From Nocardioides marmorisolisilvae (GTDB lineage Bacteria; Actinomycetota; Actinomycetes; Propionibacteriales; Nocardioidaceae), in NCBI RefSeq assembly GCF_003725775.1, contig NZ_RJSG01000002.1:62001-126000 (forward strand): a stretch of DNA of 64,000 nt. The letters run 5' to 3'. Shown in pieces: positions 14,793 to 25,294 of the stretch; the stretch's first letter is position 1, and each line of letters opens with the position of its first letter. The notes under the pieces are model-generated. The model did no database searches and had not been told where the DNA came from. It saw nothing but the letters and a program-made list of their open reading frames with translations. A program made the translations under genes and the position numbers.

Positions 14793-16028
14793 TCAGGGAG
14801 CCGGGATCGTCGCGCAGGTGTTCTTCGGTGCCTGCCCGGCGAACCGCTGGGAGAAGAAGGTGAGCGCCCCGGGAGCGCCGGAGACCGTCTCGCTGATGTG
14901 CTCGGCGAGCAGGTGCTCGACGTGCTCGACGACCTGGCCGGAGTCGCAGTAGCGGTGCATCAGCTCGCGGTCCGGGCCGACGGGAGCCAGCTCGTCGAAG
15001 GTCGCGTGGTAGTCGTAGACAGGCGCGGTCGGCGTACCGGGGATGCCCAGCGGGCTGTTGGCGTGCAGCAGGTTCGCGACCACCGGCACGTCCAGTGCTC
15101 CGGGGAACGCCTCGATCTGCTTGATCGAGAGGAACGGGTAGCGCGCCACCGCGTCCGCGATGCAGTCGCCGGAGGCCGCCGCGACCTTGGCGCGTCCCGA
15201 TGCGCTCAGGTACTGGCCGAGGTTGTACTCCGGGAAGGCCTTCATGGGGCCGTTGACGCCCATCGCGATGGCGCCGCCGACGGCCGAGCCGCTGAAGTCG
15301 TCGATGGTCTTGCGGATCTCCGCGACCACGCCGCCCAGCGCGACTCCGGAGACGTTCAGCTCTGGGGCGTAGCTCGCCTGGAGCTGGCTGGCGATGCTGG
15401 TGGCGAACGCGCCGCCGGAGTAGCCCCAGATCCCGAGCTTGGTGCTGGGCGAGAGGCCGGCGGGGGAGAAGGCGAGCGCGGCGCGCAGTCCGTCGAGGAT
15501 CGCCTGGCCCTCCATCTTCCCGGCGAGGAACTGCGAGTCCGGGCCCTCGTAGTCGGGGGCCGCGACCGCCCAGCCGTTGCTCAGCGCCGAGAGCATCAGC
15601 CCGCTCTCGGCATCCGAGGCATTGCGGGTGCCGATCAGCCCGCCGCGCAAGCCGTAGGAGGGGGCGCACTTGCCGGCGACCCCGTCCTCGGCGGTCTGGT
15701 AGGAGACCAGCGGTCGGGTGCCCGCGCCCTTCCAGGCGGTGCGCGGCACCATCAGGGTGGTGACGGTCGCGGTCGGTACGCCGTGGGAGTCGTTGGTCTT
15801 GTAGAGGATCTGCCAGGCGTCGGCCGGGATCGGCAGCAGGTAGGCGATCGCGGTGATCCTCCGCGATGCGATCACCGCGCCGTCGGCGTACGAGGCGATG
15901 TTGGCGGGGACCGCGTAGAACGGGTCGTCCTCCGGCACCGGCAGGGCGGAGGCGCTCGCGGTCGAACCCGCGACCAGTGCGGTGGCGGCGAGCACGGAGG
16001 TGGCGAGGAGGGCCAGCAGTCGCTTCAT
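14793..16028 (-). CDS. Secretory lipase (PF03583 type)
   Basis: 411 residues with a signal peptide (MKRLLALLATSVLAATALVAG, ending ASA). The alpha/beta-hydrolase nucleophile elbow GYSGG is near residues 197-201 (GIWGYSGGAFATSIASQL), within the secretory-lipase family also found in Candida and mycobacteria. The expected Asp and His lie in VYDYHATFDELAP and LLAEHISE near the C-terminus. It hydrolyses extracellular acylglycerols or esters. Its promoter (-10 TAGCCT on the minus strand, 16059-16064) is covered in the -35 area by the palindrome 16081-16100, so it should be repressed by the divergent TetR. Confidence 0.85.
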   Translation of the reverse strand: MKRLLALLATSVLAATALVAGSTASASALPVPEDDPFYAVPANIASYADGAVIASRRITAIAYLLPIPADAWQILYKTNDSHGVPTATVTTLMVPRTAWKGAGTRPLVSYQTAEDGVAGKCAPSYGLRGGLIGTRNASDAESGLMLSALSNGWAVAAPDYEGPDSQFLAGKMEGQAILDGLRAALAFSPAGLSPSTKLGIWGYSGGAFATSIASQLQASYAPELNVSGVALGGVVAEIRKTIDDFSGSAVGGAIAMGVNGPMKAFPEYNLGQYLSASGRAKVAAASGDCIADAVARYPFLSIKQIEAFPGALDVPVVANLLHANSPLGIPGTPTAPVYDYHATFDELAPVGPDRELMHRYCDSGQVVEHVEHLLAEHISETVSGAPGALTFFSQRFAGQAPKNTCATIPAP

Positions 16029-16080
16029 CGGAGGTCCTGACGTCGGGTGGGTGGAACGAGGCTAACCCGGATTCACTAAT

Positions 16081-16100
16081 ATGAAAAGACTTCTTTTCAT
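16081..16100. promoter_or_regulatory. TetR operator palindrome ATGAAAAGA-CT-TCTTTTCAT
   Basis: A perfect 9+2+9 inverted repeat, AT-rich in a GC-rich context, lying between the divergent lipase and TetR genes. It overlaps the -35 region of the lipase promoter. Confidence 0.8.
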
Positions 16101-16157
16101 TTAATTCTCGGGCCCGGCAGCCCTACGATGTCGGCATCTCTGGGAGGGGAGAGTTCC

Positions 16158-16775
16158 GTGACCAGTCGTACCTACTCGGGCCTGTCAGCGTCCGAGCGGG
16201 ACGCGGAACGCAGGTCGCGCCTGCTCGCAGCCGGGCGCGAGCTGATCGGCACCCAGGGCTACGCGGCCGTCTCGGTCGAGAAGCTCTGCGCCGCCTCCAA
16301 GGTCTCGAGCCGGCACTTCTACCAGCTCTACGAGAACAAGGAAGCCGCCTTCCTCGACGTCTACGACTCGATCACCAAGCAGTCGCTCGACTCCGCCGTC
16401 GCCTCCCTCGAGGCCACCGAGGGCGAGCCGATGATGCAGCGGATCCCGAAGGCGTTCCTGGCCTACGTCGGCCCGATGGTCGAGGACATCCGCGCCGCCC
16501 GGATCGCCTTCGTGGAGATCATGGGCGCCAGCCCGCTGATCGAGCAGCGTCGGCTCTCCTACCGCGAGCTGCTCGTCGACCTGGTGGTCAGCGAGGGTGC
16601 TGCCGCGGTCCAGCGCGGCGAGCTCGTCGACCGCGACTTCCGGTTCGCCACGCTGGCGCTGACCGGCGCGGCGAACGCGATCGTCTACGACTGGACGCTG
16701 CGCGAGGACCGCGAGGACAGCGCCGCCCTGGAGGCGCAGCTGACCGAGCTCGCGCTCGACCTGCTCGCTCGCTAG
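16158..16775 (+). CDS. TetR family transcriptional regulator
   Basis: 205 residues from GTG 16158, preceded by GGGAGGGGAGAG. The TetR HTH is at about residues 24-55 (YAAVSVEKLCAASKVSSRHFYQLYENKEAAF). The C-terminal half is helical. It faces the secretory lipase across the 16081-16100 palindrome and is convergent with a fatty-acyl-CoA synthetase, so control of lipid uptake and use is the likely role, with an acyl-CoA or fatty acid as inducer (inference). A -10 box TACGAT (16124-16129) gives a short leader. Confidence 0.88.
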   Translation: MTSRTYSGLSASERDAERRSRLLAAGRELIGTQGYAAVSVEKLCAASKVSSRHFYQLYENKEAAFLDVYDSITKQSLDSAVASLEATEGEPMMQRIPKAFLAYVGPMVEDIRAARIAFVEIMGASPLIEQRRLSYRELLVDLVVSEGAAAVQRGELVDRDFRFATLALTGAANAIVYDWTLREDREDSAALEAQLTELALDLLAR

Positions 16776-18379
16776 AGGTTGGCGAGCTCCCGCTTGAGGA
16801 TCTTGCCCGTGGGGTTGCGCGGCAGCTCTTCGAGGAACAGCACGTCGCGCGGGACCTTGTAGCGGGCCAGGTTCTCCTTCACGAAGTCCTTGACCTGGTC
16901 CTCGGTCACCGTCGCTCCCGGATCGAGCACCAGGAACGCCCGCAGCCGCTGGCCGAAGTCGGCGTCCTCGGCCCCGAGCACCGCCACGTCGGCGACGCCG
17001 TCGAGGGTGATCAGCAGCTCCTCGACCTCGCGCGGGAAGACGTTCTCGCCGCCGGAGACGATCATCTCGTCGTCGCGGCCATCGATGTAGAGCAGCCCCT
17101 GCTCGTCGAAGTGGCCCACGTCGCCGGTGGCCATCAGGCCGTCGATGATCGCCTTGCCGCCGCCACCGGTGTAGCCCTCGAACGGCGCGGTGGTGCCGAC
17201 GAAGATCCGGCCGGTCTCGCCCTGCGGCAGGATCTGGTCCTTGTCGCCGTAGATCCGGATCGTGACCCCGAGCGCCGGGCGGCCGACGGACTTCGGTGCG
17301 TGTCGGACGTCGTGCGGGGTGGCCAGGCTCGCGATGGAGACCTCCGTCGAGCCGTACAGGTTGTAGATGACGTCGCCGATCGTGTCCTGGAACGCCTCGG
17401 AGACCGCAGCGGGTAGCTGGGCGCCGGCGGTGAACGCGCACTTGAGTGAGCTGAGGTCGTAGGAGCCGACCTTCTCGTCCCCGAGCTCGAGCATCCGCTG
17501 CAGCATCACCGGCACCACGCAGATCGTGGAGGCCTTGGTGTCCTGGATGTCGGCGAGCATCTGCTCGGCGTCGAACTTCGGGCGCAGCACGAGCCGCGAG
17601 CCCAGCGAGATCGTGATCATCGCGATCAGCATCCCGGTGCCGTGGAAGATCGGCGGGCCCATCACCGTCGTCTCGCTGGCGCGCATCGGCATCCGCTCGA
17701 GCACCGCCGCCGGCAGCGCGAAGCCCTTCGGGTCCGGGCGCGGCGCGCCCTTCGGCGTACCGGTGGTGCCGCTGGTGAGCAGGACGATGCGGCCGGGCTT
17801 CTCCGGCGGCTTCGGCATCACCGGCGAACCCGAGGCGATCAGCTCGTCCAGCGCGTCCGGACCCGGGCCCGCGACGCTGACGGCGTACTTGCCCTGAGCC
17901 GGGTTCACCCCGGCCACGATCTCGGCGAAGTCCTCGTCGTAGATCAGGACGTCGACGCCCTCGCGCTCGCAGACCTCGGTCGCCTGGCGCGGAGCGAAGG
18001 AGGTGTTCAGCCACAGGCTGCGCAGGCCGGCCCGCGAGGCCGCGAAGCCGGCGATCAGCGGGGCGCGGTGGTTCTTGCACAGGATCGCGACGCCGTCGCC
18101 GGGCTTGAGGCCCTGGGCGAGGAACGCGTTGGCGAGCCGGTTGATCTGCTCGTCCATCTCCTGGTAGCTGATGGTTCCGCGCGGGTCGGTGACCGCGGGG
18201 TTGTCGGGGTGCCGGACCGCGGCCAGGTGGACGGCAGCTCCGTACGGCCCGAAACCGGTCAGCGTGCGCAGAATGTCCAGCGTCTTCGCGGGCGACGAGA
18301 CGCCGACCGCGCCGGCGCGGGCGAGGACGGTGAGGGCGCGGGCCTCGAGACCGATACGGGAGATCGCGGAGGGGGGCAT
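16772..18379 (-). CDS. Acyl-CoA synthetase (AMP-binding, FadD-like)
   Basis: 535 residues. ANL superfamily adenylating enzyme: the P-loop-like IVLLTSGTTGTPKGAPR (about 190-206), NLYGSTEVS (about 335-343), GDVGHFDEQGLLYIDGRDDEMIVSGGENVFP (about 420-450) and the C-terminal catalytic Lys in PTGKILKREL are all present. It activates a fatty or related carboxylic acid to its CoA thioester. Start ATG 18379 fits the family; the open frame further upstream has no homology. Its stop shares CTAG with the TetR gene. The substrate range cannot be read from sequence. Confidence 0.9.
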   Translation of the reverse strand: MPPSAISRIGLEARALTVLARAGAVGVSSPAKTLDILRTLTGFGPYGAAVHLAAVRHPDNPAVTDPRGTISYQEMDEQINRLANAFLAQGLKPGDGVAILCKNHRAPLIAGFAASRAGLRSLWLNTSFAPRQATEVCEREGVDVLIYDEDFAEIVAGVNPAQGKYAVSVAGPGPDALDELIASGSPVMPKPPEKPGRIVLLTSGTTGTPKGAPRPDPKGFALPAAVLERMPMRASETTVMGPPIFHGTGMLIAMITISLGSRLVLRPKFDAEQMLADIQDTKASTICVVPVMLQRMLELGDEKVGSYDLSSLKCAFTAGAQLPAAVSEAFQDTIGDVIYNLYGSTEVSIASLATPHDVRHAPKSVGRPALGVTIRIYGDKDQILPQGETGRIFVGTTAPFEGYTGGGGKAIIDGLMATGDVGHFDEQGLLYIDGRDDEMIVSGGENVFPREVEELLITLDGVADVAVLGAEDADFGQRLRAFLVLDPGATVTEDQVKDFVKENLARYKVPRDVLFLEELPRNPTGKILKRELANL

Positions 18380-18437
18380 CTGCTTCCTTGCTGTCGCGGG
18401 GATTGAGCCTGCGGCAGTCTTCCACTTGACTGCCCCC

Positions 18438-18944
18438 ATGGTCGAGATTCCTGACGAGATCTGGGGATCGCGGGACTCCGCGTTCTCGAAGGGGCTGCAG
18501 CGATTCGCCGCTACGCGGCTCGGATCCTGGTCGATCCGGACGATGATGCCCCTGGACCGGAAGCTGCTCATCCGGTCGAACGGACGGCACACTGCGCTCG
18601 GCCCGGTCGGGGCGCCGCTGTTGCTGCTGGAGACCGTGGGCAGGAAGAGCGGACAGGTCCGGGTCAGCCCGTTGCTCTTCGCCCGCGACGGCGGCGCAGC
18701 CATCGTGGTCGGCTCGAATTTCGGGCAGGCGCACCACCCTGCCTGGACCGGCAATCTGATGGCCAGCGCGGCCGGCACGATCGTCGTACGTGGGCAGCGG
18801 ATCCCCGTCACCGCTGAGCTGTTGACCGGGGACGAGGCCGAGGCGGCGTACCAGTTGATGGTTGAGGTGACCGCCGCCTACGCCTCGTACCGCGGCCGCA
18901 CCGACCGCCACATCCGGGTCTTCCGGCTGACCCCGTCGGAGTGA
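18438..18944 (+). CDS. F420/flavin-dependent nitroreductase (Ddn-like)
   Basis: 168 residues from ATG 18438. The nitroreductase family of deazaflavin-dependent enzymes is recognised by LLLLETVGRKSGQVRVSPLLFARDGGAAIVVGSNFGQAHHPAWTGNL (about 61-110), which binds the F420 phosphate and ring, and the following VRGQRIPVTAELLTGDEA. Members reduce quinones or nitroaromatics with F420H2. It is divergent from the acyl-CoA synthetase with 58 bases between the starts. Physiological substrate unknown. Confidence 0.85.
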   Translation: MVEIPDEIWGSRDSAFSKGLQRFAATRLGSWSIRTMMPLDRKLLIRSNGRHTALGPVGAPLLLLETVGRKSGQVRVSPLLFARDGGAAIVVGSNFGQAHHPAWTGNLMASAAGTIVVRGQRIPVTAELLTGDEAEAAYQLMVEVTAAYASYRGRTDRHIRVFRLTPSE

Positions 18945-18974
18945 GTGCGCTCACCATGTGAGCCAGGGCACACC

Positions 18975-18993
18975 TTAGGTAAGGCATGCCTTG
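18975..18993. promoter_or_regulatory. DtxR/IdeR iron box upstream of Cys-rich peptide and ferritin
   Basis: TTAGGTAAGGCATGCCTTG matches the DtxR consensus TTAGGTTAGGCTAACCTAA at 13 of 19 bases and contains the perfect palindrome AAGGCATGCCTT. With a leaderless start at 19014, the box lies about -21 to -39. Confidence 0.75.
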
Positions 18994-19013
18994 GTTGGTG
19001 TTACCGTCCTCGC

Positions 19014-19280
19014 ATGGGCAAGGCCATCAAGCTTCCGAAGACGGAGTGCTGCGTGTCGAAGTCGCGTTGCGACCGTTGCCCCATCCGCATGCTCAAGGAG
19101 GGCACCCTCCCCACCGGATACGGTGTGCACAAGCGTGAGCTGGTCCGCGTCGACGCCTGCGGGAAGCCGCTGAGCAAGAAGGCGGCCAAGAAGTCGGGCG
19201 TGAAGTCCGGCAAGGTCAAGAAGGCCGAGCTCGTCGCCGTGATGCGCAAGCAGAAGAAGTCGGGCAAGAAGGCTGCCTGA
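19014..19280 (+). CDS. Small basic Cys-rich protein, iron-box controlled
   Basis: 88 residues. The N-terminal part carries four Cys in ECCVSKSRCDRCP (about 11-23) plus one at VDACGKP (about 49); the C-terminal third is Lys-rich (KKAAKKSG and KKSGKKAA). I recognise no named family. The Cys spacing (CC-x5-C-x2-C) could bind Zn or an Fe-S cluster, and the basic tail could bind nucleic acid (inference). It is transcribed from a TACCGT -10 box (19002-19007) six bases before ATG, just downstream of a DtxR-type box. The ferritin gene follows by 22 bases, so iron storage or iron-dependent regulation is its likely context. Confidence 0.8.
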   Translation: MGKAIKLPKTECCVSKSRCDRCPIRMLKEGTLPTGYGVHKRELVRVDACGKPLSKKAAKKSGVKSGKVKKAELVAVMRKQKKSGKKAA

Positions 19281-19302
19281 CCCGAACCGGGAGGACCCGA
19301 CG

Positions 19303-19827
19303 TTGACCGCACCTCGCTTCGCAGCCCAGCTCAACGAGCAGATCGGCAACGAGTTCGCCGCCCACCAGCAGTACGTCGCGTGCGCCATCCACTACGACGC
19401 GCTGACGATGCCGCAGATGGCAGCCTTCTTCTACGGCCAGGCGCTCGAGGAGCGCGACCACGCCATGATGATGGTGCAGTTCCTGCTGGACACCGACTGC
19501 GAGGTCAAGATCCCCGGCGTCGAGGCGCCGACCACCGCCTTCGAGAACATCATCGCTCCGGTCGACCTGGCCCTGGCCCAGGAGAAGCGGGTCTCCGAGC
19601 AGATCTTCGCCCTGACCCGTACCGCGCGCGAGGAGAACGACTTCGCCGCCGAGCAGTTCATGCAGTGGTTCATCAAGGAGCAGGTCGAGGAGGTCGCGAC
19701 CATGAACGACCTGCTCGCCGTGGTGACCCGCGCCAAGGACGACGTGAACGCGATCGAGGAGTACATGCGCCGCGAGCAGGGCGGCGAGGGCGCCGACCCG
19801 ACCGCCCCGCCGGTCGCCGGCGTCTAG
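19303..19827 (+). CDS. Ferritin
   Basis: 174 residues from TTG 19303, which is preceded by GGGAGGA. A four-helix ferritin with the ferroxidase-centre residues: E in NEFAAHQQY (helix A), E and H in LEERDHAMMM (helix B), and E/Q in later helices. It stores iron as ferrihydrite in a 24-mer. It is the second gene behind the iron box at 18975, so expression should follow iron status. M. tuberculosis BfrB is a homologue. The last residues (GGEGADPTAPPVAGV) look disordered. Confidence 0.92.
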   Translation: MTAPRFAAQLNEQIGNEFAAHQQYVACAIHYDALTMPQMAAFFYGQALEERDHAMMMVQFLLDTDCEVKIPGVEAPTTAFENIIAPVDLALAQEKRVSEQIFALTRTAREENDFAAEQFMQWFIKEQVEEVATMNDLLAVVTRAKDDVNAIEEYMRREQGGEGADPTAPPVAGV

Positions 19828-20198
19828 TGGTGGTGGCCGAAGACCTCGGTGTGCACGCGCGCTGAGGCTTCCTCGTCGAGCCAGCGGACGGTGAACCGGG
19901 TGCCGTGCTCGTCGAACCCGTCGGTCTCCCACTGGTCGAACACGTCGAAGTCCTCCGGCTGCACCCAGGCGCTGTGCGCGTGGTCGTTCCCGAAGTCGGT
20001 GAGCACGATGGCGAACTCGTGCGGGGTGGCCCAGCGCTGCCACCACAGCCGGCCGCCGATCCGGTTCGCGCCGTACTCGGTCTCCACCAGCAGGTGACCG
20101 GCCACCTCGCCGTCGGCGAGGAGCTCGGCCGCCCGACCGCGGACGTGGTCGAGCCGCGGGTCGGGTCGGGCGTCGTCGAACGTGGGCTTCGAGGGCAC
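19824..20198 (-). CDS. Hypothetical 124-residue protein with His-rich end
   Basis: 124 residues from GTG. No family recognised. It contains GGRLWWQRWATPHEFAIVLTDFG and WVQPEDFDVFDQWETDGFDEHG, a mixed alpha/beta text with many Trp and acidic residues, and it ends VFGHHH. The PMT mannosyltransferase lies directly upstream on the same strand with seven bases between, so they form an operon. Convergent to ferritin, with shared CTAG stops. The His tail could bind metal, but nothing more can be said. Confidence 0.6.
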   Translation of the reverse strand: MPSKPTFDDARPDPRLDHVRGRAAELLADGEVAGHLLVETEYGANRIGGRLWWQRWATPHEFAIVLTDFGNDHAHSAWVQPEDFDVFDQWETDGFDEHGTRFTVRWLDEEASARVHTEVFGHHH

Positions 20199-20205
20199 GG
20201 CTACC

Positions 20206-21984
20206 TCAGATCCACTTCTTGAACCAGATGCGCTGGACCCACTCGGCGTTGGTGAGCAGGCCGTCGGTGTAGACGGGGAAGAACCAGGCGAAGTTGGCGA
20301 TCACCGCGACCACCACGGTGCCGCCGACGAAGGCACCGATCATCCGTCGTCGCTTGCTCGCATCCGCCCGGCCGAGGATCTCGCCGAGCAGCATCACCGC
20401 CCCGAGTATCAGGAAAGGCTCGAACACGATCGAGTAGTAGCTGAAGATCGGGCGCTGGTCGTACTTGAACCACGGCAGCCAGCTGGCGAGCACGCCGGCG
20501 ACGACGATCCCGTACCTCCAGTCGCGCCGCCCGATCCAAACAACGATGGACCAGACCAACGCCGCTGCGCTGAACCACCACAGGACCGGCGTACCCAGCA
20601 GGATCACCTGACGCAGGCACGTGGCGCCGGGCGCAGCGTCGCAGCCTTGGTGCCCCGGCTGGATGTTGAGCTGGGCATCGACCCCGACCGGCTTGTTGAT
20701 GACCGGCCAGCCCTCGGGGTTCGACTGGTACGGGTGCGTCGCGTCGTTGAGCCCGTGGGTGTGGAAGTTCCAGACGGCCTGGTGGTAGTGCCACAGGTCG
20801 CGCAGCGACCGGACGGCCTCAGAGAGGAAGCCCGGGGACTTCGTCTGGATGTAGGAGCCCCAGTACGGCGCGTACTGGGTGTTGGACAGGTGCTCCTCGT
20901 AGGTGCCGTGGTGGATGAGCCAGCCGGTCCACGTCGCCAGGTAGATCACGAACGGCAGCAGGACCAGGTAGGCGAGGCCGGGCATGGCGTCGGTGATCGC
21001 CGACTTGAGCACCGACCAGCGGATGCCGAAGGAGCGGCGACCTCCCGCGCTCCACAGCCAGTAGAGGATGCCGAACGCGGCCAGCGGGTAGATCGCGCCC
21101 CACTTGGTGCCACAGGCCAGGCCCCAGAAGATGCCCGCGGCGAGCAGCCATGGGCGCCAGAAGATCCGCGGCCCCCACGGCCCTTGGACGTCGTAGGCGT
21201 GGTGTGCGAGCGACCGCGGCAGGACCAGGTTCAGCAGCGCGAAGAGGGCGTGGTGGTTGCCGGTCGTCTTCTCCTCGACGGTCCCCGAGCGCCGTGCCTT
21301 CTCGTACTTGTCGACGGCCGCGACGTCGATCCGCTCGGCCAGCCGTTCTCGGAACCAGTCCCGGTCCGCGACCATGCAGCTGATCGCGCAGAGCACGAAG
21401 AAGGCCTCGAAGATGTCCAGCAGAGCCAGCCGGGACAGCACGAACTGCAGGCCGTCGAAGGTCATCAGGATGCCGGCGACCAGGCCGAGCATGGTGGAGC
21501 CGGTGACCCGCCGCGCCAACCGGATCATCACGAAGACCATCAGGCCGCCGACGATCGCCGAGGCCATCCGCCAGCCGTGCGGGGTCATCCCGAAGATCAG
21601 CTCGCTCAGGCCGATCAGGTACTTGCCGACCTCGGGGTGCACCACCATCGAGGGGTCGTTGGTGAAGATCCCGTGCATGTTGCCGTCGAGGATCTTCTGG
21701 TTGGCGTCGTCGACGTAGTTGGTGACGTAGCCGTGGTGCACCAGCGACCAGGCGTCCTTGGCGTAGTACGTCTCGTCGAAGAGGAACTTGCCGCTGCCGT
21801 GCTCGTCGTTCTTGTAGATCCGCATGAACGTCGCGATCAGCGCGACGAAGGTGGTCGCCGCCCAGCTGATGACCTTGTCCGGGTCCCACGCTCGCGGCTG
21901 CGCGCGCTCGGTCGCGGTCGGGACGGCCTCGCCGCGTGCGGTGCGGGACAGCGTCGCCACGTCGCGCCGGTCGGGGTGATCCAC
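20206..21984 (-). CDS. pmt: Dolichyl-phosphate-mannose-protein mannosyltransferase (PMT)
   Basis: 592 residues. GT39-family protein O-mannosyltransferase with many membrane helices. The first loop holds [11 protein letters not shown] (about 65-75), carrying the catalytic Asp-Glu pair, and [16 protein letters not shown]. It transfers mannose from polyprenyl-phosphomannose to secreted proteins during Sec translocation (established for M. tuberculosis Pmt, Rv1002c). GTG 21984 has a TAGTCT -10 box (21992-21997) seven bases upstream, giving a leaderless mRNA. Divergent from rsmI, as in mycobacteria. Confidence 0.93.
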   Translation of the reverse strand: MDHPDRRDVATLSRTARGEAVPTATERAQPRAWDPDKVISWAATTFVALIATFMRIYKNDEHGSGKFLFDETYYAKDAWSLVHHGYVTNYVDDANQKILDGNMHGIFTNDPSMVVHPEVGKYLIGLSELIFGMTPHGWRMASAIVGGLMVFVMIRLARRVTGSTMLGLVAGILMTFDGLQFVLSRLALLDIFEAFFVLCAISCMVADRDWFRERLAERIDVAAVDKYEKARRSGTVEEKTTGNHHALFALLNLVLPRSLAHHAYDVQGPWGPRIFWRPWLLAAGIFWGLACGTKWGAIYPLAAFGILYWLWSAGGRRSFGIRWSVLKSAITDAMPGLAYLVLLPFVIYLATWTGWLIHHGTYEEHLSNTQYAPYWGSYIQTKSPGFLSEAVRSLRDLWHYHQAVWNFHTHGLNDATHPYQSNPEGWPVINKPVGVDAQLNIQPGHQGCDAAPGATCLRQVILLGTPVLWWFSAAALVWSIVVWIGRRDWRYGIVVAGVLASWLPWFKYDQRPIFSYYSIVFEPFLILGAVMLLGEILGRADASKRRRMIGAFVGGTVVVAVIANFAWFFPVYTDGLLTNAEWVQRIWFKKWI

Positions 21985-22033
21985 GGGGGCCAGACTACGA
22001 GGTGCGGTGGCACCGGCTGACATGATCGTCCCC

Positions 22034-22885
22034 ATGAGTGCGTCGGCGTCTGCGGGGAGGGGCGTGCTGGTGCTGGCCGGGACCCCGATCGGGCGGGTCG
22101 AGGACGCACCCCCGCGACTGGCCACCGAGCTGGTCGGCGCCGACGTCATCGCCGCTGAGGACACCCGCCGCCTGCGCCGGCTGACCAGCGACCTGGGCAT
22201 CGAGGTCGGGGCCCGGGTCATCTCGTACTTCGAGGGCAACGAGCAGGGCCGTACGCCGCAGCTGCTCGAGCTGCTCACCAGCGGCAGCCGGGTCGTCCTG
22301 GTCACCGACGCCGGGATGCCGAGCGTCTCGGACCCCGGCTACCGGCTGGTGGCCGCGGCGCTGGAGGCCGGGGTCGAGGTGACCTCGGTCCCCGGGCCGT
22401 CCGCCGTGCTGACCGCGCTCGCCGTCAGCGGCCTGCCGGTCGACCGGTTCTGCTTCGAGGGCTTCCTGCCGCGCAAGGCCGGTGAGCGGTCACGACGCCT
22501 GGCATCGCTGGCCGACGAGCAGCGCACGATGGTGTTCTTCGAGGCGCCGCACCGGACCGAGGCGACCCTGGAGGCGATGGCGACCGCGTTCGGTGCCGAC
22601 CGGCCGGCCGCGGTCTGCCGCGAGCTGACCAAGACCCACGAGGAGGTCGTCCGCGACGGGCTCGGTGCGCTGGCCGCGTGGGCGAAGGACGGCGTCCGCG
22701 GCGAGGTCACCCTGGTCGTCCAGGGGGCACCCGAAGCCGGACCGGTCGACGACCCGGCGACGCTGGTCGCGCTGGTGGCCGCCGCCGAGGCCGGCGGAGC
22801 GACCCGCAAGGACGCCATCGCCGAGGTCGCCAAGCGGGCCGGCGTACCGAAGCGGGACGTGTACGACCTGGTGCACAAGTCATGA
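22034..22885 (+). CDS. rsmI: 16S rRNA 2'-O-ribose C1402 methyltransferase RsmI
   Basis: 283 residues. The tetrapyrrole-methylase fold is clear: [20 protein letters not shown] near the start, [10 protein letters not shown] (about 41-50), [20 protein letters not shown] (about 90-110) with the SAM-binding loop, and [11 protein letters not shown]. It 2'-O-methylates C1402 of 16S rRNA with SAM. A -10 box CATGAT (22021-22026) lies seven bases before the ATG, so the mRNA is leaderless. tatD overlaps its stop as ATGA. Confidence 0.93.
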   Translation: MSASASAGRGVLVLAGTPIGRVEDAPPRLATELVGADVIAAEDTRRLRRLTSDLGIEVGARVISYFEGNEQGRTPQLLELLTSGSRVVLVTDAGMPSVSDPGYRLVAAALEAGVEVTSVPGPSAVLTALAVSGLPVDRFCFEGFLPRKAGERSRRLASLADEQRTMVFFEAPHRTEATLEAMATAFGADRPAAVCRELTKTHEEVVRDGLGALAAWAKDGVRGEVTLVVQGAPEAGPVDDPATLVALVAAAEAGGATRKDAIAEVAKRAGVPKRDVYDLVHKS

Positions 22886-23754
22886 GCGCCACCCGAACTG
22901 GCGGGCGCAACGGCGAGCGGCCGGTCGACCCCGAGCCGCTGCCGCACCCGGTGGTCGACAACCACTGCCACCTCGACATCGCCCCGTACGCCGCACCCGA
23001 CGAGCCGGTTCCGGTCGCCCAGGCGCTGGCCCGCTCGGCCGCGGTCGGCGTACCGCGGATCGTGCAGATCGGCTGTGACCTGCCGGGTGCCCGTTGGGCG
23101 CGGGAGACGGCGAACGAGTTCGACGCGATCGTGGCCGGGGTCGCGCTGCACCCGAACGAGGCGCCGCGCCTGGACGCCGCGGGCAGGCTCGACGAGGCAC
23201 TCGCCGAGATCGCGGACCTGGCCACCGACCCGCGGGTGCGGGCCGTGGGGGAGACCGGTCTCGACACCTTCCGCACCGGGCCGGAGGGCCGCGAGGCCCA
23301 GGAGCGGTCCTTCCGTCGGCACATCGAGCTGGCCCAGGACCTCGACAAGACCCTGGTGATCCACGACCGCGACGCGCACGCCGACGTCCTCCGGCTGATC
23401 GACGAGACCGGCGCCCCGAACCGGTGGGTGATGCACTGCTTCTCCGGTGACGCGGAGTTCGCGGCGGCCTGCCTGGAGCGGGGGGCGTACCTCTCCTTCG
23501 CCGGGACCGTCACGTTCAAGAACGCCCAGCCGTTGCGCGACGCGCTGCTGGCGGCACCGGCGGACCGGATCCTGGTCGAGACCGATGCGCCGTACCTGAC
23601 CCCCGAACCCCACCGCGGTCGCCCGAACGCCTCCTACCTGGTGCCGCTGACCGTCCGCGCGATGGCCGCGGTGCGCGGCGCCGACCTGGCCGAGCTCTGC
23701 CGGGCCATCGACGCCAACACCGAGACCGCGTTCGGCGGCACCTGGGGCGCCTGA
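22882..23754 (+). CDS. tatD: TatD family metal-dependent hydrolase
   Basis: 290 residues. VDNHCHLD (about 27-34) supplies the first metal ligands, GETGLDTF a further Glu, HDRDAH and HCFSGD later His ligands, and [17 protein letters not shown] (about 234-250) the closing Asp and substrate loop. TatD proteins are DNases or deacylases of the amidohydrolase superfamily. The ATG overlaps the rsmI stop. M. tuberculosis has tatD (Rv1008) in the same position before rpfB. Confidence 0.92.
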   Translation: MSATRTGGRNGERPVDPEPLPHPVVDNHCHLDIAPYAAPDEPVPVAQALARSAAVGVPRIVQIGCDLPGARWARETANEFDAIVAGVALHPNEAPRLDAAGRLDEALAEIADLATDPRVRAVGETGLDTFRTGPEGREAQERSFRRHIELAQDLDKTLVIHDRDAHADVLRLIDETGAPNRWVMHCFSGDAEFAAACLERGAYLSFAGTVTFKNAQPLRDALLAAPADRILVETDAPYLTPEPHRGRPNASYLVPLTVRAMAAVRGADLAELCRAIDANTETAFGGTWGA

Positions 23755-25177
<1,423 letters not shown>

Positions 25178-25205
25178 CCCACCAGCTGGACAGCGCAGCA
25201 TCCAA

Positions 25206-25253
25206 GGTTTCGACAGGCTCAACCGGCACTGGCTGGTTGCGCCTGTCGAAACC
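25206..25253. repeat. Inverted pair of the 19-bp repeat forming a hairpin
   Basis: GGTTTCGACAGGCTCAACC (25206-25224) and GGTTGCGCCTGTCGAAACC (25235-25253) pair over 18 of 19 bases around a 10-nt loop. It stands 29 bases after the rpfB stop and may act as its terminator. Confidence 0.8.
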
Positions 25254-25294
25254 CGTTTACGGCAGAAGTCGTCGTGCGCCGTACCCTTCTCGAC

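Noticed and set aside
16185-18911. Very long antisense open frames (for example 16185-18911 minus, 20182-22020 plus, 54949-57585 plus)
   Set aside because: They lie opposite confident genes, have Arg/Ala/Pro/Gly-rich low-information text and arise from codon bias in GC-rich DNA.
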